A stretch of DNA of 64,000 nucleotides, from contig JBIKUE010000011.1 of the NCBI GenBank assembly GCA_044347755.1, positions 1 to 64,000 on the forward strand. Reading direction: 5' to 3'. Source of the DNA: M3007 sp044347755. Lineage in GTDB: Bacteria; Bacteroidota; Bacteroidia; Chitinophagales; Saprospiraceae. Below are positions 7,164 to 15,637 of the stretch, one piece after another; position 1 is the stretch's first letter, and each line of letters begins with the position of its first letter. The position numbers were made by a program, and so were the translations under genes. Under the pieces are notes generated by a model. The model did not search any database, was not told the origin of the DNA, and saw nothing but the letters and a program-made list of their open reading frames with translations.

Positions 7164-9614
7164 CTATTCCCCACCTACCCTGCCTGCCTCTGCCTCCAGA
7201 CCGGTGCTGCGGCGGCGGCTCTTTACATTGTCGTTACCGAAACGGTAGCCCAGGCTGAGACTTACCCGCCGGCTGTCCCACCTGCCACCGCCAGCGGAAT
7301 ACAGACCGTTGAAATCAGAATAGCCATCCCAGCCGGTTTCGTAGAAAATGTCGTCGGCAGCGAGGCGAACATTGAGTCTGTCGCGCAGGAATTTGCGCTG
7401 AAGGCCCAGGTTTAGCCCCCAATTGGACTCAAACAGAAACACGCCGCCCCAAACTCCCGGGCCGGAATAATAGCCGGAAATTTCGCCTTTCAGGGCCCAG
7501 GGCAAATCGAAGGTGTGTTGCTGGAAAAGAGTGTAGCTGAAGGCTTGCACATCCACAATGCCTCCGTCGCCATAATCGGCCTGATTATTAATGTGTGAAG
7601 CACTGCCATTGAAATAGGCATTCCACCATTTGGCAATTTGTACCGGAGCGCTCACATTTACGCTCAGGATGGTTTGACTAGCCAGGTTGTCCCAGGTGAT
7701 AAAACCGGCACGCGGATCTACTTCATCGGGAGCGATCAAACGGGTAATCTGATCTGTCGTTTTGCTGTAGGCCAGCTTCAGGTTATACCTGTGTGCAAGG
7801 GTATATCCCAGTTCCAGGTTGTTCACTATTTCCGGACGCAGGAAAGGATTGCCTTTTTCATAAGACAACTGACTCATTTGATTGTTAAACGGGTTCAATA
7901 CATTGTAATCCGGGCGGTTGATGCGTCGGCCGCCATTGAACGCCAGGCTATGCTGCTCGGATAATTCCCATGTAAGTCCGGCGCTTGGGAACCAGCTCAG
8001 GTAATTGAACAATACCGGTGGTTCTTCCAACTCGGGCAAAAATGCTTTCAAATTGCCCATGGCATCTGTCAACTCAGCACGCAAACCGGCGGAGAATTGC
8101 CATTTTTTACCCAACGGTCTGGCATAATTCACATATCCGGCATATACCTGTTCATCGTAGCGGAATCTATTGGAGCGGCGATTGTCGCGCACCGGAATTC
8201 CATTGGGTTCATCATACACCAAAAAAGTATTGTCGGAAACCACCTTGCTGTACTTCACACCGGCGCCCATGGTACCACCCCAAAGTTTATCTTCAAAATC
8301 GGTGGTGAATGTATAAATGTCTATGTCACTTGGGGTGTCAAAGCTATTGACTACCAGCGTAAGCAAGCCAGTTTCATCGCTGGTGTAATATTGATTAGGC
8401 TGATAGCGCAAACTGCCATTCCGGTAAGCGCCATAGTCCAGGTCAATATTCAAGGTACGACCGTCCGCATTATCAAAACGATAGTTGAGATTATAGGTTT
8501 GTTGTTTCCGATGGTTATCATCCGTGGAATTGGCCACCAGAATACTGTCAATGAAATCGGGCGTGGTTTCTTGTGCAATGGTGATGCGATTGAACATGCG
8601 GCTTTCGCGCTGATTATCGCCACCGCTTACCAGCAAGCCAAGGGTATGTTTTTTCCCCAGGAAAAAGTCTATTCCGGCACGATAGTTATTGGAGGTAAAA
8701 TCGTTGGTTCGGTTGTTGATCTCATCCTGCACCATACCATTCAGCCGACTGAAAAAGGTCATATTATGGAATCCTGTGCCATTGCCCAGTCCTGCATTGG
8801 CGAATGCATTGAAGGTCTTGTTCCGGTAATTGACCGAGCCGCTCAGATTTGCCTTGTGGTAAATTCCCTGACTGGCAGTGGTATTGACAGACCCGTTGGC
8901 GCCCAGGTTTTGATCGCGTTTCAAGCGGATATCGATGATACCTGCATTTCCTTCCGCTTCGTATTTGGCGCCTGGATTGGTAATGATCTCAATACGATCC
9001 ACCTGCTCTGCCGGCAGGTTTTGCAAAAAGCTGGTAAGGTCTGCACCCGTGAGCGGCATACGCTTGCCGTCCACATAAAGGAGTACGCCTGAGCGACCGA
9101 GTACACTGATGTTATCGTTGTTATCTACCGTTACATTAGGCGCCTTTCTAAGCAGCGTCATGCCATCTGAACCGGCGCTATTGATCGTACCATCCACGTT
9201 AAAGATGGTGCGGTCGGGTTTGATTTCCACCATCACCCGGGAAGCGGTTACGGTTACTTCATCCAGGCTAATTTCGCTGCTACTCAGGGTTATTACGCCG
9301 AGGTCTAATAGTTGATTAGCCTCCAAACGGATATCTGAGCGCAAATAATTACCAAAACCCAGCGCGTTTACTTTGAGCACATAAACCCCAGGATCCAGGC
9401 CGCGCAATTCGAAAATACCCGATTCATCACTGGCTCCGGCTTTTTTCAGATCACCACCTTCAGAGAGGTAAATGCCCAGGGTGGCAAATCCTACAGCTTC
9501 TGCAGCCGGGCTTTGCAGCTGGCCCTTGATTCCTGTATTTTGTGCAGTAAGTAAGCTGGTTGAAAGAAAGAATAGCGCGGCGAAGACTCGCCCGGAGAGT
9601 GCGTTTTGTTTCAT
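7164..9614 (-). CDS. TonB-dependent-receptor-like outer membrane beta-barrel protein
   Basis: An 816-residue outer membrane protein. The start chosen is the ATG at 9614 (MKQNALSGRVFAALFFLSTSLLTAQ, a clean signal peptide); the open frame upstream adds 12 unlikely residues. A carboxypeptidase-regulatory-like domain covers about 25-105 (GIKGQLQSPAAEAVGFATLGI). A plug domain follows (SSSEISLDEVTVTA..., VDRIEIITNPGAKYEAEGNAGIIDI). The rest is a beta-barrel of the outer-membrane-beta-barrel family, with aromatic-rich strands and a terminal LSLGYRFG. It lacks a SusD partner, so glycan import of the SusC/D kind is not indicated; the substrate is unknown. The last ~20 residues are polar (RRRSTGLEAEAGR). 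Confidence 0.88.
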   Translation of the reverse strand: MKQNALSGRVFAALFFLSTSLLTAQNTGIKGQLQSPAAEAVGFATLGIYLSEGGDLKKAGASDESGIFELRGLDPGVYVLKVNALGFGNYLRSDIRLEANQLLDLGVITLSSSEISLDEVTVTASRVMVEIKPDRTIFNVDGTINSAGSDGMTLLRKAPNVTVDNNDNISVLGRSGVLLYVDGKRMPLTGADLTSFLQNLPAEQVDRIEIITNPGAKYEAEGNAGIIDIRLKRDQNLGANGSVNTTASQGIYHKANLSGSVNYRNKTFNAFANAGLGNGTGFHNMTFFSRLNGMVQDEINNRTNDFTSNNYRAGIDFFLGKKHTLGLLVSGGDNQRESRMFNRITIAQETTPDFIDSILVANSTDDNHRKQQTYNLNYRFDNADGRTLNIDLDYGAYRNGSLRYQPNQYYTSDETGLLTLVVNSFDTPSDIDIYTFTTDFEDKLWGGTMGAGVKYSKVVSDNTFLVYDEPNGIPVRDNRRSNRFRYDEQVYAGYVNYARPLGKKWQFSAGLRAELTDAMGNLKAFLPELEEPPVLFNYLSWFPSAGLTWELSEQHSLAFNGGRRINRPDYNVLNPFNNQMSQLSYEKGNPFLRPEIVNNLELGYTLAHRYNLKLAYSKTTDQITRLIAPDEVDPRAGFITWDNLASQTILSVNVSAPVQIAKWWNAYFNGSASHINNQADYGDGGIVDVQAFSYTLFQQHTFDLPWALKGEISGYYSGPGVWGGVFLFESNWGLNLGLQRKFLRDRLNVRLAADDIFYETGWDGYSDFNGLYSAGGGRWDSRRVSLSLGYRFGNDNVKSRRRSTGLEAEAGRVGGE

Positions 9615-9943
9615 AGCAAGAGAAGGTAGATGGCTCCAATGGAAGACCACAAAGTCGCGGTAAGGTTGACGGCCCTTGCGGCTTTTTCGACGGAATGGTG
9701 TGTTGGGGGGATGATTCGGATGATTTGCTGGTAACTTTGTGTGAGGGGCAAGTGAATTTTGGGGTTCCCGCAGATTTTCGGAGATGAACCGCAGATTTCC
9801 GCATAGGGCGTTCGGCTGTGTTGCTCACGGAATATCAGGTTTAACGTCTAATATTCAGCAATCCATATCACACACATGTTTATGAAAAATCAAATACCTT
9901 GTCTTTTTGCATTGGAGTGACCCCAAATTCCACGCGTTCCCAA
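9615..9943. other. Spacer without a convincing gene
   Basis: The 329-bp stretch upstream of the minus-strand barrel gene and downstream of the minus-strand GH130 gene should hold the barrel gene's promoter, which I could not place with confidence. It contains a family F tract at about 9731-9805 (GTAACTTTGTGTG then GCAGATT-type units). The remainder is A/T-rich with no open frame that looks like protein. Confidence 0.5.
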
Positions 9944-11023
9944 TTATTGTTTCCCCTCCGCTACCCCTATTCTGGAATCACCCCCGCCGTAATACATCAG
10001 CCAGCGACCGTTTATCCAGGCCATGCCTTCCAGAAAGCAGACATTGGCTACCTCGCCCTTTTTTTCAAATTCCTTTTCCGGCGTGATCAGGTATTTGTTG
10101 GCACGTGCACGGAGCTCCCACGGGTTTTTGGCGGAAAAAAGTGCCTGTCCTACGGAATACACATCAGCACCCATGGTTTTGTCGCCACTACTGGCACTAT
10201 TGGCACTGTTATAAAGTAATAGAATCCCTTCTTTTTGAATCAAAGCGAAAGGCCCTGGCTCCACCAGGCGGCTGTCGAACATACCTGAACGTGGCATCAT
10301 GACCCGTTTCAGGTTACCTTTTTTATCTTCCAGCGGCTCCCATTTGATTAAATCATCCGAACTGGCCATAAACAAGTCCGTATCACCCCAGTACATCCAG
10401 TATTTGCCCTTGATTTTTTTGGCAATGACCTTACTGCCATCGCGTTCACATACGATAGCGCCTGATTTCGACCATAAATCTCGGTACTTCCTTTCCCTGA
10501 GAACCAACCCTTGTTTCTCCCAGGAAAGCAAGTCGTAGGATGTAGCCAAGCACAGTCGCGCCACTTTTTTGTCGTAGGCCGTGTAGGTCATTACATACAT
10601 GCCATCTTCCCGTTGTATTATCCTTGGATCTTCGCATCCGCCTTCCCATTCCAATTCTTTCATGGCATCATTTTCCGGGCGCAGAACCGGAATGTTGTTT
10701 TTCTTGAATTCCAGGCCATTGCGACTATTGGCCAAACCAATGCGCGAAGTGCCATACTGATCCTGTGCCCGGTACAACAGCCATACCCGGCCATCCTTCA
10801 CCACCGCAGTGGGGTTAAACACGGATCTTTCTTCCCAATCTACCTTCTTCTTCCTCACCGGACAATAAAATTCTGACCGCCGGTCAGGCTCCAGCAATGG
10901 ATTGTAATCATCCAACCGATTCATGGATTTAAACATCCAGGCATCTCCATTCAAGGCTTTTTCGGAAGTGGAGCAGGCGCCAGCCAAACATACAATACAA
11001 GCCCAAAAGAGTATTTTTTGCAT
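9944..11023 (-). CDS. GH130 family lipoprotein (beta-mannoside phosphorylase/mannosidase-like)
   Basis: A 359-residue five-bladed-propeller enzyme of family GH130. Its members phosphorolyse or hydrolyse beta-mannosides. Seen motifs: NPTAV (70-74), GGCEDPRI (128-135, holding the catalytic Asp region), KSGAI, EPGPF and a terminal YYGGGDSRIGVA. The ATG at 11023 gives MQKILFWACIVCLAGACS with lipobox LAGAC (Cys17), so the enzyme is probably a periplasmic or surface lipoprotein. That location would favour hydrolysis or glycan trimming over intracellular phosphorolysis. With the nearby GH92 it suggests mannose-containing glycan use. It is followed on the right by a VOC gene whose 3' end is 26 bp from this start. 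Confidence 0.85.
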   Translation of the reverse strand: MQKILFWACIVCLAGACSTSEKALNGDAWMFKSMNRLDDYNPLLEPDRRSEFYCPVRKKKVDWEERSVFNPTAVVKDGRVWLLYRAQDQYGTSRIGLANSRNGLEFKKNNIPVLRPENDAMKELEWEGGCEDPRIIQREDGMYVMTYTAYDKKVARLCLATSYDLLSWEKQGLVLRERKYRDLWSKSGAIVCERDGSKVIAKKIKGKYWMYWGDTDLFMASSDDLIKWEPLEDKKGNLKRVMMPRSGMFDSRLVEPGPFALIQKEGILLLYNSANSASSGDKTMGADVYSVGQALFSAKNPWELRARANKYLITPEKEFEKKGEVANVCFLEGMAWINGRWLMYYGGGDSRIGVAEGKQ

Positions 11024-11049
11024 ACCAGAAAGATTTAGGGTACAAACTA

Positions 11050-11436
11050 CTATTTCCCGATCAAATCCCACAAATTACCATACAAATCCTTGCATACCGC
11101 CACGGTGCCATAGGGTTCCTCGGAAGGCTCGCGCACAAATTCCACCTGGTGTTCGCGCAGTCGTTGGTAGTCGCGCCAGAAATCATCCGTATGCAGAAAG
11201 AGAAATACCCGTCCACCGGTTTGGTTACCTACCCTGCTGAGCTGTTCCGGATTAGCGGCTTTTGCCAGCAGGATAGCGCACTCCCCTTCTCCACGGGGTT
11301 TAACCCGCACCCAGCGTTTGGTTTCGCTCATAACGGTGTCTTCCAGCAACTCAAATCCCATGACCCGGGTGTAAAAGTCTATGGCTTCGTCGTAATCTGC
11401 CACCACCAGGGCAAATTGGGCAATTCGTTGGTTCAT
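11050..11436 (-). CDS. VOC (glyoxalase/bleomycin resistance) family protein
   Basis: A 128-residue single-domain vicinal-oxygen-chelate protein with two beta-alpha-beta-beta-beta modules: IAQFALVVADYDEAIDFYTRVMGF at the N-terminus and GTVAVCKDLYGNLWDLIG at the C-terminus. The N-terminal His ligand position of many metalloenzymes in the fold is Ala here (IAQFALVV), so metal binding is uncertain. The gene starts 4 bp from the ccmB stop, so the two are likely co-transcribed. It could be an isomerase, dioxygenase or binding protein. Confidence 0.85.
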   Translation of the reverse strand: MNQRIAQFALVVADYDEAIDFYTRVMGFELLEDTVMSETKRWVRVKPRGEGECAILLAKAANPEQLSRVGNQTGGRVFLFLHTDDFWRDYQRLREHQVEFVREPSEEPYGTVAVCKDLYGNLWDLIGK

Positions 11437-11440
11437 AAAA

Positions 11441-12085
11441 TCAGTCTTTCCAGATAAAGGGAAATAAAACGAAGGTCAGCGTCAGCAAAATAGCATCAAT
11501 GGCCAACAGGTTAATGATGTCTTTTTTGTAAGAGGTATCCTGCAATAACCGCAATGAAATCTGAGAGAGCCGGATTAAGGTAAGAAGTATCGGCAAAATG
11601 ACCGGAAAGCTCAAAATAGCCATCAGAGTGGCTGAGTTATTGGCTTTAGCTGCAATACTTGCGATAAAGGTGAAAGCAATACTAAATCCTACGCTACCAA
11701 GTGCTACGGTCAGACTGAATAAGGCCATATCTTTCACCGGATTGCCGGCTACCAGGCTATATGTTCCAAAGGATAATAAGCTTATTACCAACAGAAGCAA
11801 GGTATTGTAGATAATTTTAGCCAGCAATAACATGGAGGGATCTGCTATCTGGTAATAATACAGTTGCCTTGCCCCGCTTTCCTGCACAAAGCTTTTTACC
11901 ACCGCATTGATACTGGCAAACAGTACAATTAACCAAAACAACACGTTCCAAACCTGAGGTTGGACTTTGATACTGGCAATGTATACCACAAATACCATGC
12001 TGAAGACGTACAGTACGATACCGCTTAGTGCATACCGCTGCCGAAATTCAAGCAGAAATTCTTTTTGTAACAGAGTGAGTAGCAT
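11441..12085 (-). CDS. ccmB: Haem exporter subunit CcmB
   Basis: A 214-residue polytopic membrane protein with about six hydrophobic segments that match CcmB. It begins MLLTLLQKEFLLEFRQRYALSGIVLY, with LYYYQIADPSMLLLAKIIYN and VALGSVGFSIAFTFIA inside. CcmB is the membrane part of the CcmABC system for cytochrome c maturation. CcmA and CcmC are not adjacent, which is common in Bacteroidota. A dihaem cytochrome c is encoded at 55.3-56.2 kb. The first codon lies 20 bp from a G-rich repeat tract. Confidence 0.88.
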   Translation of the reverse strand: MLLTLLQKEFLLEFRQRYALSGIVLYVFSMVFVVYIASIKVQPQVWNVLFWLIVLFASINAVVKSFVQESGARQLYYYQIADPSMLLLAKIIYNTLLLLVISLLSFGTYSLVAGNPVKDMALFSLTVALGSVGFSIAFTFIASIAAKANNSATLMAILSFPVILPILLTLIRLSQISLRLLQDTSYKKDIINLLAIDAILLTLTFVLFPFIWKD

Positions 12086-12099
12086 GGGGCGAAGGTAGG

Positions 12100-12150
12100 A
12101 GGTTTATGGGGGTTATGGGGTTTATGGGGGTTATGGGGGTTTATGGATTT
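12100..12150. repeat. G-rich repeat arm, family D, with G-quadruplex pattern
   Basis: Degenerate GGTTTATGGGGG units: four runs of four to five G separated by 5-6 nt (TTAT/TTTAT) on the plus strand. The pattern matches a potential G-quadruplex just upstream of the ccmB start. It is partly complementary to the C-rich tract at 12361-12419, so the two form a large inverted repeat interrupted by a small mobile element. Confidence 0.75.
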
Positions 12151-12193
12151 AAGGAGCGCTGAGCCTGGTATTTTGGGTTACCCCATTGGAGGG

Positions 12194-12341
12194 TGTTCAG
12201 AAAAGTGTGTCAAAGTTAGAATCAAAAAAACAATCAACTTTGACAATGAAAAAGAAAAAGCCAACACGCCCCAGGGTTGAGGATTTGATACCCGACGAGG
12301 CATTGTTCAGAAAAGTGTGTCACACTTTTCTGAACAATGCC
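12194..12341. mobile_element. Small IS remnant or MITE with TGTTCAGAAAAGTGTGTCA termini
   Basis: The 19-mer TGTTCAGAAAAGTGTGTCA occurs at 12194-12212 and again at 12304-12322, where it is half of a 43-bp palindrome (12299-12341, 21-nt perfect arms around one T). A 10-bp inverted repeat (TGTCAAAGTT/AACTTTGACA) sits just inside the left end. An ATG then opens a 40-codon frame (12246-12368) starting MKKKKPTRPRVEDLIPDEAL that runs into the right end. This looks like the left end and first codons of a transposase gene fused to a terminal repeat by internal deletion. The ends recall IS256-type elements, but I could not confirm the family or a target duplication. Confidence 0.6.
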
Positions 12342-12360
12342 CAATCCCGTTTAGCTGATG

Positions 12361-12419
12361 GTACATAAACCCTATAAACCCCCATAAACCCCCTTAAACC
12401 CCCTTAAACCTCCTCAAAC
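12361..12419. repeat. C-rich repeat arm, family D
   Basis: ATAAACCC/CCTTAAACCC units, running up to the minus-strand stop codon at 12414. It complements the G-rich tract at 12100-12150. Read on the minus strand it supplies TGA and TAA triplets right after the symporter gene. Confidence 0.7.
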
Positions 12420-13307
12420 CGCACTCCGCCTCCACCACCAGGCCAGGCACATACCAGTAACAAGATCCCAAATACCCCACCAGGCTGCAATAAGCGCCAT
12501 GCCCCCCAATCCGCCGAAAAATTTGAAAATAAGCAATAATCCCATGGCAGTATTATGAATCCCCCCCTCAAAAGCCAGGGTGCGTCGATCTATTTTAGGC
12601 AATTTGAACAAAGTCCCCAGCACAAAACCATTGCCTAAAGCCACCGCATTATGCACGGCCACCAGTAGAAAAATCATTCCCAGATAATCCACTATGTTTT
12701 GACGGTTGCCTAATAATGCAAGGAATAAAATAGCAAAGAAAATAATCAGTGAGAGTCGCTGTGCCCATGGTCGAATTCTAGCCACCATTTTTGGGCGATT
12801 CTGGTTCAGCCAAATGCCTAACAAAAGTGGGATGACGATCAACTCTACAATGATCAGAGCCATGTCTAAAAAACTAAGCTCAAATGACTGCCTGATAGCC
12901 TCTGATTCCGGGATAAATTTGGACCAAAACAAAAATCCCGCAGGTGTTACAAAAGTGGCTGAAAGGATGATGATCGCATTTAATGTTACAGATAATGGCA
13001 CGTTGGCCTTGGCAAAATGCACCAAAAAGTTGGTCATGTTCCCGGAAGGGCACATGGCCACTAACACCATTCCCATCGATACACTCACCGGAGGCTGAAA
13101 CACCGCGATAATGCCAAGTGTCAGCAACGGGAACACCAGAAACTGCGCCAACAAACCTACAGCAATCGACTTCGGGAAATTTGCTACCTGCTTAAAATCG
13201 GAAAAACGAACATCCAATGCCACACTAAACATCAAAAATGCCATCGCCAGATTGAGTACCACCATTTGGTTCGGGTCGAAGTGCAACTGAAGGGTATCCG
13301 GATTCAT
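12414..13307 (-). CDS. Bile acid:sodium symporter (BASS) family transporter
   Basis: A 297-residue inner-membrane protein with about nine to ten hydrophobic helices. Family signatures are MVLVAMCPSGNMTNFLVHFAKANVPLSVTLNAI (Na+-site region with CPSG..TN) and AFEGGIHNTAMGLLL (the E-G-x-x-N crossover). The ATG at 13307 (MNPDTLQLHFDPNQMVVLNLAMAFLM) is preferred to an upstream frame that reads through the intergenic repeat. Substrates in this family range from bile acids to pantoate and 2-keto acids, so none can be assigned. It is divergent from folC. Confidence 0.87.
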   Translation of the reverse strand: MNPDTLQLHFDPNQMVVLNLAMAFLMFSVALDVRFSDFKQVANFPKSIAVGLLAQFLVFPLLTLGIIAVFQPPVSVSMGMVLVAMCPSGNMTNFLVHFAKANVPLSVTLNAIIILSATFVTPAGFLFWSKFIPESEAIRQSFELSFLDMALIIVELIVIPLLLGIWLNQNRPKMVARIRPWAQRLSLIIFFAILFLALLGNRQNIVDYLGMIFLLVAVHNAVALGNGFVLGTLFKLPKIDRRTLAFEGGIHNTAMGLLLIFKFFGGLGGMALIAAWWGIWDLVTGMCLAWWWRRSAV

Positions 13308-13323
13308 AACGATGGACGGTGGT

Positions 13324-13337
13324 CCCGAGTACTCGGG
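13324..13337. repeat. 14-bp perfect palindrome CCCGAGTACTCGGG
   Basis: A self-complementary site in the divergent spacer between the symporter gene and folC. It is flanked on both sides by GATGGACGGT, an additional direct repeat. It could be an operator or the tip of a larger cruciform with the heptamer tract at 13431-13460. Confidence 0.5.
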
Positions 13338-13430
13338 ATGGACGGTAAATTTTATTGATGGTGCGCAAATGTGCAAATAACTCCGAAATTTGTCTCAGAA
13401 AAAACATCCCGGACAATCCCCCTGTCGTCA

Positions 13431-13460
13431 CATCGTTCATCGTTCATCGTTCATCGTCCC
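13431..13460. repeat. Heptamer tract (CATCGTT units), family E
   Basis: Four consecutive copies of CATCGTT/CATCGTC end 3 nt before the GTG start of folC. They equal the right-arm units of the hairpin at 1078-1168. The tract is free of stop codons in the folC direction. Confidence 0.7.
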
Positions 13461-13463
13461 ACC

Positions 13464-14771
13464 GTGACCTACGCTCAAACCCTCGAATATTTATACGCTC
13501 AACTGCCCATGTTCCACCGTATTGGGCCAGCAGCATTCAAAAAAGATCTTACGAACACCCTGGCGTTGTGCGAACATTTAGGCAACCCGCACCGGAAGTT
13601 TATTTCCGTTCATGTTGGCGGCACCAACGGGAAGGGGTCCGTAAGTCACATGTTATCAGCTATTTGTCAGGCGTCCGGGCTCAAAACAGGCTTGTATGTA
13701 AGTCCTCACTATAAGGATTTTCGGGAGCGAATAAAGGTGGATGGCAAGTATATTCCCCGGCCCCGGGTGGTAGAATTTGTACATAAAAACCTGGAAGTCA
13801 TTGACCGTATTCAGCCTTCTTTTTTTGAGCTATGTGTTGCCATGGCATTTGATCATTTTGCCCGGGAAAAAGTGGATGTGGCCATCATTGAGGTAGGACT
13901 TGGCGGTCGGCTGGATAGCACCAATGTGATCACCCCGGAATTGAGTGTAATTACCAATATCAGCTACGATCACATGAATATGCTTGGCGATACCCTGCCT
14001 TTGATTGCAGGAGAAAAAGCCGGCATCATTAAGCCAGGCATTCCGGTGGTTATCGGCGAAACCCACCCGGAATCTGCGCCTGTATTTCTTGCCAAGGCAG
14101 AAAGCGTTCATGCTCCTATTGTATTTGCAGATCAGCATTATAAGGCCGTGGAAAGCGAGGCAAGTAATTCATTGGCCTCAAGTTACACTACCCTCCGGGA
14201 GCATAAAACTCACCTGAGCCATCTGGAACTCGGTGCTGCCGGGCCGTTCCAGGCCAAAAACCTGTGTACCGTTTTACAGGCTGTAGAGATGCTAAACCAG
14301 ACCCGGGCGTTCAGGGATCGTTTCACCGAACCCAATATTCGTTACGCCTTGCAAAATCTGCCCCAGCTAACCAGATTTATGGGGCGCTGGCAAGTGATCG
14401 GGCAAAACCCAACAATTTTATGTGATAGCGCCCACAATGAAGGAGGCCTTACTGTGGCCTTTTCAAAGGTCCGCTCTATGTTGAAAGGTTCTGCATCCAG
14501 ATTACACATTGTAACTGGTTTTGTAAACGATAAGGATGTGGACAAAATGCTGGCACTTTTTCCCGCAGAAGCACAATATTTCTTTGCCAAAGCCAATATT
14601 CCGCGTGGATTGGATACCATTGCTTTGCAAGAAAAAGCTGCGGGATTTGGGCTAAAAGGCAAAAGATATAGTTCTGTAAAAAATGCATTAAAAGCCGCGA
14701 AACGGCAGGCAAGTCCTACGGATCTTATTCTGGTGATCGGCAGTATTTTTGTTGTTGCGGAAGTTTTATAA
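13464..14771 (+). CDS. folC: Bifunctional folylpolyglutamate synthase/dihydrofolate synthase
   Basis: A 435-residue cytoplasmic Mur-ligase-fold enzyme that adds glutamate to dihydropteroate and to folates. It shows VGGTNGKGSVSHML (P-loop, 52-65), YVSPHYKDFRERIKVDG, IIEVGLGGRLDSTN, ISYDHMNMLGDTLPLIAGEKAGI and DSAHNEGG, all standard FolC elements. I chose GTG at 13464 because VTYAQTLEYLYAQLPMFHRIG aligns with the usual FolC N-terminus; the open frame further upstream only translates the heptamer repeat. No folate neighbours are present. Confidence 0.93.
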   Translation: MTYAQTLEYLYAQLPMFHRIGPAAFKKDLTNTLALCEHLGNPHRKFISVHVGGTNGKGSVSHMLSAICQASGLKTGLYVSPHYKDFRERIKVDGKYIPRPRVVEFVHKNLEVIDRIQPSFFELCVAMAFDHFAREKVDVAIIEVGLGGRLDSTNVITPELSVITNISYDHMNMLGDTLPLIAGEKAGIIKPGIPVVIGETHPESAPVFLAKAESVHAPIVFADQHYKAVESEASNSLASSYTTLREHKTHLSHLELGAAGPFQAKNLCTVLQAVEMLNQTRAFRDRFTEPNIRYALQNLPQLTRFMGRWQVIGQNPTILCDSAHNEGGLTVAFSKVRSMLKGSASRLHIVTGFVNDKDVDKMLALFPAEAQYFFAKANIPRGLDTIALQEKAAGFGLKGKRYSSVKNALKAAKRQASPTDLILVIGSIFVVAEVL

Positions 14772-14811
14772 CCTGCTGCAAATATTTCCGTTCAATCCCA
14801 TAACCAAACCC

Positions 14812-14819
14812 TACTTTTG
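14812..14819 (+). promoter_or_regulatory. Candidate promoter -7 box TACTTTTG for the MlaE-type permease operon
   Basis: TACTTTTG matches the Bacteroidota -7 consensus TAnnTTTG exactly, 55 bp upstream of the GTG start at 14874. A weak TTTC lies about where the -33 box would be. It would drive the permease, small lipoprotein and dapD genes. Confidence 0.5.
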
Positions 14820-14873
14820 CCCGTACAAACTCCAAATTAAGCATCCCAAGTTGTAAATCGAACGTCCATTCCT

Positions 14874-15635
14874 GTGCAATCCATCCTCTCCAAATACAAT
14901 TTCCTGTACGATTTCGGTCGGTACCTCATCATGATGAAACAAGCGATGAGCCGGCCGGAAAAGGTTTCCATGTATTACAAGGAAACCATGCGCCAGATGA
15001 ATGATATCGGAATTGGCTCTCTGATCATTGTTTGTCTGATTTCCATTTTCATTGGCGCAGTGGCGGCCATTCAGTTCGCTTATCAATTGGATGGTCAATT
15101 GGTTCCGCGTTATTACATTGGATATATTGTTCGTGATCTGGCATTAATCGAATTGTCGCCCACTATTACCTGCCTGGTTTTAGCGGGGAAAGTAGGCTCT
15201 AACATGGCTGCTGAAATTGGCGGTATGCGCCAAAAAGAGCATATTGATGCCATGGAAGTGATGGGAGTTAATACTGCTGCCTACCTGATCACCCCTAAAC
15301 TGATTGCAGCGCTTGTGGTGATCCCTTTGCTGGTAACCTTTTCTGCTTTTGTAGCGGTTATTGGCGGCTATCTCTCCAGTGTACCCACGGGTTTGATCAC
15401 AGACGATGAATATGTGCAGGGGGTGCGGTCGTTTTTTGTACCCTACAATGTATTCATGATGTATGTAAAATCGATCGTTTTTGCCTACATTTTAACCACC
15501 GTTTCCTGTTATCAAGGGTATTTTGTGAAAGGCGGCAGCATTGAACTCGGACAAGCCAGTACCCGTGCAGTAGTGTATTCCGACATCTTAATTCTGCTGG
15601 CGGATTATCTTATTGCGGTGTTACTTACGGGTTAA
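14874..15635 (+). CDS. MlaE family ABC transporter permease
   Basis: A 253-residue inner-membrane permease of the MlaE/YrbE family, which moves phospholipids between inner and outer membranes. It starts with GTG. Signatures: FIGAVAAIQFAYQL, ELSPTITCLVLAGKVGSNMAAEIGGMRQKEHIDAMEVMGV, and five to six hydrophobic helices. The usual partner ATPase (MlaF) and the MCE-domain protein are not next to it; instead a small lipoprotein and dapD follow with 2-bp spacing and an overlap. The ATPase must be encoded elsewhere. Confidence 0.9.
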   Translation: MQSILSKYNFLYDFGRYLIMMKQAMSRPEKVSMYYKETMRQMNDIGIGSLIIVCLISIFIGAVAAIQFAYQLDGQLVPRYYIGYIVRDLALIELSPTITCLVLAGKVGSNMAAEIGGMRQKEHIDAMEVMGVNTAAYLITPKLIAALVVIPLLVTFSAFVAVIGGYLSSVPTGLITDDEYVQGVRSFFVPYNVFMMYVKSIVFAYILTTVSCYQGYFVKGGSIELGQASTRAVVYSDILILLADYLIAVLLTG

Positions 15636-15637
15636 CT

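Noticed and set aside
8097..9092. A 331-codon plus-strand frame inside the TonB-type barrel gene
   Set aside because: It lies entirely antisense to a clear barrel gene and its product has no recognisable domain; it is a shadow of the GC-rich third positions.
13371..13463. N-terminal extension of FolC
   Set aside because: The extra 31 codons read through the CATCGTT tract; the GTG at 13464 fits the family start.
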